Assembly: GCA_016703945.1 (NCBI GenBank)
Contig: JADJBC010000002.1
Span: forward strand, 558,001-622,000
Reading direction: 5' to 3'
DNA length: 64,000 nt
DNA from: Candidatus Aalborgicola danicus
GTDB taxonomy: Bacteria > Pseudomonadota > Gammaproteobacteria > Burkholderiales > Burkholderiaceae_C
A program made the translations under genes and the position numbers. Below, piece by piece: positions 8,256 to 16,689 of this stretch. The notes beneath the pieces are model-generated. The model was not told where the DNA came from and ran no database searches. It saw only the letters and a list, made by a program, of their open reading frames with translations. Every line of letters begins with the position of its first letter. Positions within the stretch are counted from its first letter, which is position 1.

Positions 8256-9961
8256 AGATCGTTCCGCGCGACATACCACCCCGAAGCGTCTGGGTGCTGG
8301 AGCAGGCGGGTGTTCACCCGCTTTTGGCGCGGCTGTATGCGGCGCGCGGCATTACCGGCACCGAGGAGCTGGATGACGCCCTCGCCAAATTGTTACCACC
8401 CTCCACCATGTTGGGACTGCCCGAAGCGGCCGCACTACTGGCCGATGCCATAACGCAGAACAAACGCCTGTGCATCGTTGCCGACTACGACTGTGATGGC
8501 GCGACCGCCTGTGCCGTGGCCCTGCGTGGCCTGAAGGCTTTAGGCGCGCAGCACGTCTCTTACATCGTGCCGGACCGCATCGTGGACGGCTACGGGCTTA
8601 CCCCACCCATCGCGCAACGCGTCAAGGACAGCGGCGCTGATGTGTTGATCACGGTGGACAACGGCATCGCCAGCATGGACGGCGTGGCCCATGCCCGGGC
8701 GCTGGGCCTGCAGGTGCTGGTGACGGACCACCATCTGCCGGCGACCGAGCTGCCGTTTGCCGATGTCATCGTCAACCCCAACCAACCTGGTTGCGGGTTT
8801 GTCAGCAAATCGATTGCTGGTGTGGGTGTGATGTTTTATGTATTGATGGCCCTGCGCAGTGAGTTGCGCGCGCGCGGCGTGTTTGACGCCGCAGCACAGC
8901 CCAAGCTTGACGGCTTGCTGCCCCTGGTGGCCCTGGGCACGGTGGCCGACGTCGTGAAGCTCGACGCCAACAACCGCCGCCTGGTTGCTCAAGGGCTAAA
9001 ACGGGTGCGAGCCCTCGCCATGCCTGCGGGTTTAGCTAGCCTTTTTGTAGCATCCGGACGCTCCGCGCCGGTTGCCACTACGTTTGACTTTGGCTTCGCA
9101 CTGGGCCCCCGTATCAATGCAGCGGGCCGCCTGAGCGACATGACGCTGGGCATAGAATGCCTGCTGACCGATGACCCGGCACGTGCGGATGAATTGGCCA
9201 GAACGCTGGACGGCATCAACCGCGAACGCCGTGTCATCGAAGGCGACATGCGCGAACAGGCCATGATGATTGCCGAGTCCTTGTTTGAAGAAGGTGACGA
9301 GGCACCACCCGCGATTTGTGTGTTTGACCCGGATTTCCACGAAGGTGTGGTCGGCATTGTGGCCAGCCGCATCAAGGACAAACTACACCGCCCCGCTTTT
9401 GTGTTTGCGGCCAGCGCAGCACCGGGCAAGGAACATGAACTCAAAGGTTCGGGCCGCTCGATCCCGGGCTTCCATTTGCGCGACGCCCTGGACCTGGTGG
9501 CCAAGCGCCACCCCGGGGTGCTGCTGCGTTTTGGCGGGCACGCCATGGCGGCAGGCTGCACCATCCATGAAGACGGGCTCGATGCTTTTGAACAAGGGCT
9601 CATTCAAGTCGCGCAGGAGTGGCTGGACGCAGCCACCCTGACCCGCCGACTGGAAACCGATGGCCCGCTGGCGCCCGAATACCGGCGCGTCGACCTGGTC
9701 GACACCTTGCACAAAGAGGTCTGGGGGCAAGGCTTTGCCGCGCCCACCTTCAGCGAAGAGGTGGAAGTGGTGTCGCAACGCCTGGTCGGTGAGAAACACC
9801 TCGCGCTCAAGCTCAAGCACCAGGGCCAACCGGTGGATGGCATCTGGTTTGGCCACACCGACCCTTTGCCGGCCAAAGTGACACTCGCCTTCAGGCTGGA
9901 CGCCGACGAGTGGAATGGTGTGCGGCGGGTTAGGTTTTTAGTTGAAGGCGCACAAGCATGA
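8252..9961 (+). CDS. recJ: Single-stranded-DNA-specific 5'-3' exonuclease RecJ
   Basis: A 569-residue DHH-family exonuclease used in RecF recombination, mismatch repair and base excision repair. Motifs are ADYDCDGATA (motif I metal site), TVDNGI, VTDHHLPA (the DHH motif), GFALGPRINAAGRL, and the DHHA1 nucleic-acid-binding motif GGHAMAAGC. A C-terminal OB-like region follows. The start is GTG at 8252, overlapping the previous stop; this gives MKIVPRDIPPRSVW and normal RecJ length. The open frame extends upstream only inside the preceding gene. It overlaps the downstream SDR gene by ATGA. Confidence 0.96.
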   Translation: MKIVPRDIPPRSVWVLEQAGVHPLLARLYAARGITGTEELDDALAKLLPPSTMLGLPEAAALLADAITQNKRLCIVADYDCDGATACAVALRGLKALGAQHVSYIVPDRIVDGYGLTPPIAQRVKDSGADVLITVDNGIASMDGVAHARALGLQVLVTDHHLPATELPFADVIVNPNQPGCGFVSKSIAGVGVMFYVLMALRSELRARGVFDAAAQPKLDGLLPLVALGTVADVVKLDANNRRLVAQGLKRVRALAMPAGLASLFVASGRSAPVATTFDFGFALGPRINAAGRLSDMTLGIECLLTDDPARADELARTLDGINRERRVIEGDMREQAMMIAESLFEEGDEAPPAICVFDPDFHEGVVGIVASRIKDKLHRPAFVFAASAAPGKEHELKGSGRSIPGFHLRDALDLVAKRHPGVLLRFGGHAMAAGCTIHEDGLDAFEQGLIQVAQEWLDAATLTRRLETDGPLAPEYRRVDLVDTLHKEVWGQGFAAPTFSEEVEVVSQRLVGEKHLALKLKHQGQPVDGIWFGHTDPLPAKVTLAFRLDADEWNGVRRVRFLVEGAQA

Positions 9962-10800
9962 AACACCAATTGACCATCATGACAGGCGCCTCGCGCGGTC
10001 TTGGCCTGGCGCTCGCCCGGCAACTGCTGGTACCCGGCGCCACCCTCGTCTGCATTTCGCGCCATACCAGCGACGCACTGGTCCAAGCGGCCACCAAGCA
10101 GGGGGCAGCCCTGGAGCAGTGGACGCTGGATCTGTCCCATTGCGTGCAGGTGGCCAATGCTTTGAAGGCCTGGCTGCAGTCGAAAAACGAAGGGCAGTGG
10201 CTGAGCGCGACATTGATCAACAATGCCGGCGTTATCCCGGCAGTTGCGCCCTTGCGGCTAGGCGACCCCAACGACCTGTCCAACGCATTGCGTGTCGGCC
10301 TGGAGGCCCCCATGCTGTTGTCAGCCGCCTTTGTCGGAGCCACTGGGGCTTGGACAATTCCACGCAAGGTGCTGAACATCTCATCTGGGCTGGGTCGCCG
10401 GGCCATGGCCTCCTCAGCAGCGTATTGCGCGGCCAAGGCTGGCATGGACCACTTTACGCGCAGCCTGGCGATGGACGAAGCACGGGTGGTCAACGGAGCC
10501 CGAGTCTGCTCGCTGGCACCGGGCGTCATCGATACCGACATGCAAGTTCAGTTGCGGGGCGCCGATGTCAGCCAGTTTCCCGATCAGGCGATGTTTGCTG
10601 ACCTGCATACCAAAGGCCAGCTCAGCAGCGCGGACGATGCGGCGGCGCACATACTGGCCTACTTGGCAAGACCAGATTTTGGCTCAGAGCCAGTGGCCGA
10701 CGTCCGCGATCAAAAAAATCGACTAGCGCGTGACCACTACTTTTTGGTACAGGCCGCCAAAGTAGGTTTGCTTCTCGATCTTGGCCGGGCGGATGTCTGA
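9958..10800 (+). CDS. SDR family NAD(P)-dependent oxidoreductase (probable 3'-end frameshift at an A7 run)
   Basis: Short-chain dehydrogenase/reductase with Rossmann motif TGASRGLGLA, NNAG, the catalytic Ser in LNISSGLG and YxxxK in AAYCAAKAG; it resembles sepiapterin-reductase/YciK-like members. The start overlaps the recJ stop (ATGA). Oddity: the ordinary reading frame runs to 10800 and overlaps the convergent rquA gene by 78 bp. The last 25 or so codons are just the antisense of rquA. If the A7 run near 10710-10720 had six As, the protein would end as VRDQKID with a TAG at about 10724-10726, exactly abutting the rquA stop. I think the shorter form is the true protein. The substrate is unknown. 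Confidence 0.85.
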   Translation: MKHQLTIMTGASRGLGLALARQLLVPGATLVCISRHTSDALVQAATKQGAALEQWTLDLSHCVQVANALKAWLQSKNEGQWLSATLINNAGVIPAVAPLRLGDPNDLSNALRVGLEAPMLLSAAFVGATGAWTIPRKVLNISSGLGRRAMASSAAYCAAKAGMDHFTRSLAMDEARVVNGARVCSLAPGVIDTDMQVQLRGADVSQFPDQAMFADLHTKGQLSSADDAAAHILAYLARPDFGSEPVADVRDQKNRLARDHYFLVQAAKVGLLLDLGRADV

Positions 10801-11469
10801 GGGCAACCAGTCAGCGATCTCGGTACGCCAGACATCCATCGCAAACGGCTCCAGCGTGGTCAGGATGGGCACCATGATGTAGCGGAATGGATTTGTCGCT
10901 ACCGGCTTGTGGTAGTCCACAAATATCAGCTTGCCGCCCGGTTTGGTGACGCGCAGGGCCTCGGAGATAGTCTTCAACCGCACCTCGGCCGGTTGCTCAT
11001 GCAGCAAGAAAAACACGACCACGGCGTCGTGGCTGGCGTCGGCAAACTGCAAGGCAGACGAATCCTGCAGCGATGCCGTGACATGTTCAGGCTTGGATAG
11101 TTTGCTCTGCAGGTTCTTGATTTGAATCGGTGCCACGTCGACCACATTCAGACTACCGGTGGGCCCGAGACGACGCACCAGATGTTCGGTGAAGTCCCCG
11201 TACACACAGGCCACCTGCAAAACTTGCCCGTTTATGATGTCACCCATCTCCTGCAAGGCGGCATCCCGCAGCTTGGCAAAATTGCCCCACAGGATCAGGT
11301 TGACCAACCATTGCCGCTCAAAAATATGCACCGCCCGGGGGTGCAAATACGCCCACCAATAGGTGTTGTGCAAGTAGTCCGGAATGACGGTGGGGGCATG
11401 AACCGGCGCAAGGCCCAGGCCGGGTAAGGATTCAGTTTGCGCAAGGGTCGCCGTTTGTTTTGGACTCAC
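10723..11469 (-). CDS. rquA: Rhodoquinone biosynthesis methyltransferase-like protein RquA
   Basis: RquA converts ubiquinone to rhodoquinone, the low-potential quinone used to drive fumarate reduction. The 248-residue protein matches what I know of RquA: the N-terminal NTYWWAYLHPRAVHIFERQW block, and a class I methyltransferase fold in which the usual GxGxG loop is replaced by VLQVACVYGDFTEHL. The GTG start at 11469 has AAGG upstream. It lies 68 bp downstream of frdD on the same strand, so it is probably in the fumarate reductase operon, which strongly supports the assignment. It converges on an SDR gene, and the stops may share a CTAG. The alternative, a generic SAM-dependent methyltransferase, is less likely given the neighbours. 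Confidence 0.88.
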   Translation of the reverse strand: MSPKQTATLAQTESLPGLGLAPVHAPTVIPDYLHNTYWWAYLHPRAVHIFERQWLVNLILWGNFAKLRDAALQEMGDIINGQVLQVACVYGDFTEHLVRRLGPTGSLNVVDVAPIQIKNLQSKLSKPEHVTASLQDSSALQFADASHDAVVVFFLLHEQPAEVRLKTISEALRVTKPGGKLIFVDYHKPVATNPFRYIMVPILTTLEPFAMDVWRTEIADWLPSDIRPAKIEKQTYFGGLYQKVVVTR

Positions 11470-11537
11470 AAGTCAACCTTCAAAAAAGTCTCGCCAAGGC
11501 CCTGCCAGCTACCCGCTCGGAAGGCTGCAGACATGGA

Positions 11538-11879
11538 TCAAATACGAAAAAGATACAACACGGTCAGTGCCGTGCCGGCGGCCGCCACCAGATAAACCGC
11601 AACAGCAACCACTGCGTCCTGGCGCAAGCCAAAATCATGCAGGGTCACGCGCAATCTGTGAGCAGCATGCCACAAGAACAGCGTGATCACGCCCAGTATT
11701 GACAATTTTCCCAGCCAATGTGCCGCAAACGCGTGCAAATTGGCGTAACTGAAGACCGCAGGCGCGTGTCCCATGGCCACCATCAGAAACAGCAGAGCCA
11801 GCACCGGAGCAAGAAATGCTGCCAGCGTGCCACCAGCGGCAAACAGGCTCCAGAAGATGGGTTTGTTTGACTTGGCCAT
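11538..11879 (-). CDS. frdD: Fumarate reductase membrane anchor subunit FrdD
   Basis: A 113-residue hydrophobic anchor with three predicted membrane segments. The N-terminus NKPIFWSLFAAGG matches the PVFWGLFGAGG block of E. coli FrdD, and the HAAHRLRVTLHDFG segment matches its HRMHHAMHDL loop. With FrdC it anchors FrdAB and forms the quinol site. The start at 11879 (MAKSNKPIFW) lies 2 bp after the frdC stop; the longer open frame adds 17 residues from within frdC. Histidines are present around the conserved loop, but haem content cannot be decided by eye. The gene is followed by rquA. Confidence 0.88.
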   Translation of the reverse strand: MAKSNKPIFWSLFAAGGTLAAFLAPVLALLFLMVAMGHAPAVFSYANLHAFAAHWLGKLSILGVITLFLWHAAHRLRVTLHDFGLRQDAVVAVAVYLVAAAGTALTVLYLFRI

Positions 11880-11881
11880 GG

Positions 11882-12322
11882 TTACACCACCCCCGCAAAA
11901 AACAGTACGACCAGCGACGCCACGATCCACACAGCGTAATGCGCACCAATGATGTATTTACCAGCCAGGAACTCTTCTCCGATTTGTACCGGCAAGGCCT
12001 TGGGCGTCACATTGAACCAGCTCGTTGCGTTGTGTAGCGCAAAGCCGAGCACCAAAACCAGGCCACCAATGGCCAACGGCCCCTGCAACGCCGCAATGAA
12101 GGACTCGTACGCAGCCTGCCCCTTGGAAAGCCTCTCGACGGTACACAGCAGCAAGAGCGCAAAAGCACCAATGAAGATGCAGGTCACTTCGCGTGACATG
12201 TAGCGCATATAACGCGGGTGCTTCAGCCACCAGCCAGTCTTGGAAACCGGGCGCACAAAGGGTTTGCGGCCCGGTTTCAAACCGTGGGTCGGCGGGATCG
12301 GGTTGGCACTGGGTGTGCTCAT
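11882..12322 (-). CDS. frdC: Fumarate reductase membrane anchor subunit FrdC
   Basis: A 146-residue membrane anchor with three predicted helices. It shares the FrdC hallmarks RKPFVRPVSKTGWW near the N-terminus and TSWFNVTPKA in the second half (E. coli has KRKPYVRP and KTWFELAPKA). It carries about 15 extra N-terminal residues compared with E. coli. It overlaps frdB by four bases (ATGA) and precedes frdD by 2 bp. The FrdC/FrdD pair, rather than SdhC/SdhD, together with the gene order A-B-C-D, identifies the complex as a quinol:fumarate reductase. Confidence 0.9.
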   Translation of the reverse strand: MSTPSANPIPPTHGLKPGRKPFVRPVSKTGWWLKHPRYMRYMSREVTCIFIGAFALLLLCTVERLSKGQAAYESFIAALQGPLAIGGLVLVLGFALHNATSWFNVTPKALPVQIGEEFLAGKYIIGAHYAVWIVASLVVLFFAGVV

Positions 12323-13074
12323 TTTGAACCTCCAGGTAACAGATGTTCCTTGAACCAGTCGATGGTGCTGGCAACCTTGACCTGCTGCAAAGCCCCGGCA
12401 GGGTCAACCGCCTTGGGGCACACCTCAGAGCAGGCGCCCACAAACGAACATTCCCAGACACCTTCGTTGGTGGCAATCACCTCCTGGCGCTCGTCCCTGC
12501 CACCGTCGCGCGAGTCCTGGTTGTAGCGGTGCGCCAGCGTGATGGCGGCAGGCCCCAGGAATTTCGGCTGCAGCGCATACTCGGGGCAAGCCGCGTAACA
12601 CAGCATGCAGTTGATGCACATGGAGAACTGGCGATACTTCATCAACTGGGCTGGCGTCTGCTTGTACTCGCCTTGCTCAATCGTCTTCTTCTCCTTGGGA
12701 ATCAGGTAGGGCTTGACGCGTTTGAGCTTGTCGATGAAGTCGTCCGCCACCGTGACCAGATCACGCTCGATCGGAAAGTTGGCCAGCGGCTCAACCCGAA
12801 TCACCATACCCACATAGTCACGCAAAAAAGCGTGGCACGACAACTTGGGCTCGCCATTGACCATCATGCCGCAACTGCCACAGACGGCCATATGGCAAGA
12901 CCAGCGGTAAGCCAAGGTGGGATCGATATTCTCTTTGACCGCATTGAGGGCATCCAGAACAACCCACTCCTCATTGCACTCGACCTCATACGCCTGAAAG
13001 TGGGGCTCGCTGTCCTTCTCCGGGTCGTAGCGCAAGACTTCCAGCTGGACCATGCGCCTTTTTAGCTGTGTCAT
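12319..13074 (-). CDS. frdB: Fumarate reductase iron-sulfur subunit FrdB
   Basis: A 251-residue electron-transfer subunit linking FrdA flavin to the membrane quinol site. Cluster ligands are visible in order: the [2Fe-2S] site in WSCHMAVCGSCGMM with a later Cys in KLSCHAF, the [4Fe-4S] site in CINCMLCYAACP, and the [3Fe-4S] site in CSFVGACSEVCPKAVDP. The segments LANFPIERDLV and GPAITLAHRYNQDSRD match FrdB of E. coli almost word for word. It overlaps both frdA and frdC by four bases. Length is close to the usual 244. Confidence 0.95.
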   Translation of the reverse strand: MTQLKRRMVQLEVLRYDPEKDSEPHFQAYEVECNEEWVVLDALNAVKENIDPTLAYRWSCHMAVCGSCGMMVNGEPKLSCHAFLRDYVGMVIRVEPLANFPIERDLVTVADDFIDKLKRVKPYLIPKEKKTIEQGEYKQTPAQLMKYRQFSMCINCMLCYAACPEYALQPKFLGPAAITLAHRYNQDSRDGGRDERQEVIATNEGVWECSFVGACSEVCPKAVDPAGALQQVKVASTIDWFKEHLLPGGSK

Positions 13075-14828
13075 TTGTGGTCTCCCGAATAGTCACGCAC
13101 GCCGGGTGGCGACTTGGTGATCACCACATCAAGGTAATCGATACGGGCTGTGTCTTGCCCCTGGTAGTAGGCCAGGCTGTGGCGCAGGAAGTTTTTGTCG
13201 TCACGCTCGACAAAATCGAGGCGCTGGTGCGCGCCACGCGACTCTTTGCGGGCCAACGCCCCTACCGTCAACGCAGAAGCGCAGTCCAGCATGGAGCCCA
13301 ACTCCAGCACCTGGAACAGGTCGGTGTTGAACACATTGCTCTTGTCGTGCAACACCACCTTGTTGTAACGCTGGCGCAACTCGACAATCTTGGCTACGGC
13401 CTCCTGCAAACCTTCTTCGGTTCGGTACAAGCCACAGTTTTTCTCCATGGTGTCCATCATCTCCTTGCGCAGACCCGACATCGACTCGGTGCCATCGGTA
13501 CGCAAGAAGAGTTCACGGATACGGGCCTGCGAGGCGTCTGCCTGTGCCTTGAGTGCAGCTTTGTTGACTGGCCCAACCGACTTGAGGTGTGCAATGGCCG
13601 ACATGGCCGCCGCCTTGCCAAACACCAGCAGTTCGGTCAGGGAGTTGGACCCCAGACGGTTGGCACCATTCAGACTGACACATGCGCATTCGCCCGCCGC
13701 AAAAAGCCCAGGGAGTGTGGTTGCGGCCTTGGTGTTGGTCGAAATTCCGCCCATCATGTAATGCACGACGGGACGGATGGGCACCGGATCTTTGACGATA
13801 TCCACACCAAGATAAGCGATCGCCAGTTCGCGCACCAGGGGTAGCCGCTCGTCGATGTATTTCTCGCCAAGATGGCGCATGTCCAGCAATACACACTCGC
13901 CCCACGGCGTGGTCACGGTATTGCCCTTTTGCAGTTCGTGCCAGTAGGCCTGGCTGACGCGGTCACGTGGGCCCAACTCCATGGTTTTGAGCTGCGGTTT
14001 GCCCAAAGGTGTCTCCGGGCCCATGCCGTAGTCCTGCAGGTACCGTCGACCATTCTTGTTGAGCATGACGCCGCCCTCGCCCCGGCAGGCTTCGGTCAAC
14101 AAGCTACCGGTATTGGGCAGACCGGTCGGGTGGTATTGGACAAACTCCATGTCCTTGAGTGGCACCCCCGCGCGGTAGGCCAGGGCCATACCGTCACCGG
14201 TCTTGATCGCGCCATTGGTGGTGAAGGGAAACATGCGCCCTGCGCCACCGCCACAAATGATGACGGCCTTGGCATTGAACTGTTTGATCATGCCGCTTTT
14301 CATTTCCATGGCGGTCAGGCCCTGGCAACGGCCTTCGTCGACCAGCAGGTCCAGCGCGAAATATTCGTCGTACCGGGTGATCGTGGGAAACTGCAGCGTG
14401 GTCTGGAACAAGGTGTGCAGAATGTGAAAACCCGACTTGTCCGCTGCAAACCAGGTCCGCTGTTTTTTCATGCCACCAAAAGGCCGCACTGCAACGGCGC
14501 CATCGGCCTCGCGGTTCCACGGACAGCCCCAATGTTCCAATTGCATCAGTTCCTTGGGCGCTTCATGCACAAAGTACTCGACGCAGTCCTGGTCGGACAA
14601 CCAGTCACCGCCACCCACGGTGTCGTCAAAGTGCAACGCATAACTGTCGTCGGGCTTGACCACACCAGCAGCCCCGCCTTCGGCAGCACAGGTGTGACTG
14701 CGCATGGGGTAGACCTTGGAGATCAACGCAATTTTTAGTGTTGGATCGGTCTGCGCCAATGCAATCGCGGCACGCAAACCCGCGCCCCCCGCACCAACAA
14801 TCGCAACATCTGCTTCTACGATTTCCAT
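13071..14828 (-). CDS. frdA: Fumarate reductase flavoprotein subunit FrdA
   Basis: A 585-residue flavoprotein that reduces fumarate to succinate, or the reverse. The FAD-binding N-terminus is AIVGAGGAGLRAAI. MRSHTCAAEGG contains the His that covalently carries FAD. Active-site blocks are GGMKKQRTWFAADKSGFH, QYHPTGLPNTG with EACRGEGG, and GANRLGSNSL. The C-terminal ARKESRGAHQRLDF block is also typical. Identity with E. coli FrdA is high throughout and clearly above SdhA. It is the first gene of frdABCD-rquA and is divergent, across 243 bp, from the cytochrome locus. E. coli FrdA is about 602 residues. Confidence 0.95.
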   Translation of the reverse strand: MEIVEADVAIVGAGGAGLRAAIALAQTDPTLKIALISKVYPMRSHTCAAEGGAAGVVKPDDSYALHFDDTVGGGDWLSDQDCVEYFVHEAPKELMQLEHWGCPWNREADGAVAVRPFGGMKKQRTWFAADKSGFHILHTLFQTTLQFPTITRYDEYFALDLLVDEGRCQGLTAMEMKSGMIKQFNAKAVIICGGGAGRMFPFTTNGAIKTGDGMALAYRAGVPLKDMEFVQYHPTGLPNTGSLLTEACRGEGGVMLNKNGRRYLQDYGMGPETPLGKPQLKTMELGPRDRVSQAYWHELQKGNTVTTPWGECVLLDMRHLGEKYIDERLPLVRELAIAYLGVDIVKDPVPIRPVVHYMMGGISTNTKAATTLPGLFAAGECACVSLNGANRLGSNSLTELLVFGKAAAMSAIAHLKSVGPVNKAALKAQADASQARIRELFLRTDGTESMSGLRKEMMDTMEKNCGLYRTEEGLQEAVAKIVELRQRYNKVVLHDKSNVFNTDLFQVLELGSMLDCASALTVGALARKESRGAHQRLDFVERDDKNFLRHSLAYYQGQDTARIDYLDVVITKSPPGVRDYSGDHK

Positions 14829-15071
14829 GTTTTCCTTTCAATCACTCACTGTGATCCAAATAGCCAAACTGCTCAGGACCGGGACTTCCCTTCTACAGAC
14901 AAATCCCTTACGCAGGTTGATTCTGACCGATTGATAACATGAAAAGTTGGAAATTCCTAGTGCATGAGCGTTGTCTTTGCACTATGTCAAGTTGATGGAA
15001 CAAGAATTTCCATCATTACAATGAAATTGCCACAATACCCGCTGACCACTTGTAAGGTAAGGACCAAAGCC

Positions 15072-15248
15072 ATGAGTACAGCAAATGACCCCACCCCCGC
15101 CAAGACGAGCAGGCTAAAGAATATTGCTCTCTTTTTGGCGTCGCCCTTCATAGGTCTTGTCTATGCGGTGTTACTGCCCGGCAAGTTGTTCAAACTGGCG
15201 ATGGCTGACCTCAAGTCCGCTAGCGACAACAAGAACCCCTCAAACTGA
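15072..15248 (+). CDS. Small single-span membrane protein at the head of the cytochrome locus
   Basis: A 58-residue protein with a short charged N-terminus (MSTANDPTPAKTSRLK), one hydrophobic stretch around residues 19-40 (ALFLASPFIGLVYAVLLPG) and a lysine-containing tail. ATG 15072 was chosen because it has an AGG-type ribosome site; the frame is open for 36 further codons without plausible sequence. It lies 94 bp before the nine-haem cytochrome on the same strand and may be part of that unit, perhaps as a small assembly or accessory subunit. I do not recognise a family. Confidence 0.6.
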   Translation: MSTANDPTPAKTSRLKNIALFLASPFIGLVYAVLLPGKLFKLAMADLKSASDNKNPSN

Positions 15249-15342
15249 TATTCGGTCGTAATTGCCTGGAAGTCCCGAATGCACTTGAGGCACAACAGTG
15301 CGCTGGTGGATGCCGTGAGTCAGGCCCAAGAGAATCATTCAA

Positions 15343-16689
15343 ATGAAAAATTTTCGTAAACCGGGCTGGCTGGCTTTGACCTATTACAAGCCGGGTCTGA
15401 TGTTTTCCGGTCTTCTGGCACTCATGTTGGGGTTCTCAGCCCCAATGGTCTCGGCCGAAGAAGTGGTGTTGGACGAACCTGAACTGGCCTGCCTGAAATG
15501 CCACGACAAAGATGGGCTCAAGATGAAGACCCAAAAGGGTGAAGTGCTGCCGCTGAGCATCTCAACCAAGGCATTTCTGGAGTCAATGCACAACAAAACC
15601 AGTTGTGAAGATTGCCACGACAGCCTTGACGAAAAAGACCACGGGAAGGTACCTTCGACGGTTTCGAGCAAGCGCGAATTCACGCTCAAGATGAGTGATA
15701 CCTGCATTTCCTGCCACAAGGAAAATGTTGCGCTTTTCAAGGACACGGTTCACGCGGAGATGATCAAGGGGGGAAGTGAAAAGGCTGCAACCTGTTCTGA
15801 CTGCCATAACTCCCACACCGTCAAATCAGTCAAACTACTTGCGCCCATCGACCAGATTCCATGCGCCCGGTGCCATGAAGACATATTCAAGGCCTATGCA
15901 AAAGACGTACACGGACTGGAGCGCGTCGCCAAGGGAAAAGACGCGCCGACGTGCAATCATTGCCACTCGGCCCACGAGATCAAAGCGGCGTCACTCGGCA
16001 GTGCACTGAAAGACAGCTGCATCAAATGCCACAAGGATGCCGCTCCTTCTCACGAAAAATGGCTGCCCAACTCCGCTTTGCACTTTGAAGCCGTATCGTG
16101 CCCGGTTTGCCATGCGCCCGACGCGCAACGGCGGGTCAACTTGCGTATGGTCGACAGCGTGGGCGGTAAACAGCTTCTCGAACAACATGGCGTACCAAAG
16201 TTTGAGCGCCTCATCAAAACGGCCGATGGTAAGGAAGTGGGTCTGGATGAAAAGGAACTCCGCAGCTTCCTGAAAGAATTCAATCTCGAAAACACGGGAC
16301 CCAAAGCCATCTTGAGCGGACGGCTTGAGGTTCGCTCAGGGGTGCAGGCGCACCAATTGAGTGAAAAATCAAAAGCCATCAAGGACTGCAAAGTCTGTCA
16401 TCAGTACGGCGCAACCCCGTTCCAGACCGTTGTTCTGACCATGGCTGGCCCAGACGGCCGACCCCTGCGACACAGCGTTGAAAAGGAAGTTTTAGGCTCC
16501 TTAACTGCGACCGGAACCATGAAGGGCTTCTACGCCATCGGCAGCACCCGCATCAAGCTGCTGGACTACTTGCTGGTCCTGGTATTGCTGGGGGTCGTCT
16601 GTGTTCCCATTGCACATTTGACAGCAAATCGTCTTTTCAAGGCCAAGCGCGAACAACTAAAAGCCGCCAGCAACAAGGACCAATCATGA
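15343..16689 (+). CDS. Nine-haem membrane-anchored c-type cytochrome (putative quinol-oxidising module)
   Basis: A 448-residue periplasmic multihaem cytochrome c. I count nine CXXCH sites: CLKCH, CEDCH, CISCH, CSDCH, CARCH, CNHCH, CIKCH, CPVCH and, separated by about 90 residues, CKVCH, from about residue 49 to 348. There is an N-terminal signal or anchor (GLMFSGLLALMLGFSAPMVSA) and a C-terminal membrane helix at about 405-428 (LLDYLLVLVLLGVVCVPIA) with a basic cytoplasmic tail. Its stop overlaps the next gene, a cytochrome b, as ATGA. Together they look like a cytochrome bc-type module that takes electrons from quinol into the periplasm, the job CymA does in Shewanella. The family name is uncertain; function is inferred from topology and context. 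Confidence 0.88.
   Translation: MKNFRKPGWLALTYYKPGLMFSGLLALMLGFSAPMVSAEEVVLDEPELACLKCHDKDGLKMKTQKGEVLPLSISTKAFLESMHNKTSCEDCHDSLDEKDHGKVPSTVSSKREFTLKMSDTCISCHKENVALFKDTVHAEMIKGGSEKAATCSDCHNSHTVKSVKLLAPIDQIPCARCHEDIFKAYAKDVHGLERVAKGKDAPTCNHCHSAHEIKAASLGSALKDSCIKCHKDAAPSHEKWLPNSALHFEAVSCPVCHAPDAQRRVNLRMVDSVGGKQLLEQHGVPKFERLIKTADGKEVGLDEKELRSFLKEFNLENTGPKAILSGRLEVRSGVQAHQLSEKSKAIKDCKVCHQYGATPFQTVVLTMAGPDGRPLRHSVEKEVLGSLTATGTMKGFYAIGSTRIKLLDYLLVLVLLGVVCVPIAHLTANRLFKAKREQLKAASNKDQS

Noticed and set aside
14829..15071. FNR site in the frdA/cytochrome divergent region
   Set aside because: TTGAT-like half-sites occur (near 14916 and 14930) but no pair with the right four-base spacing was found.
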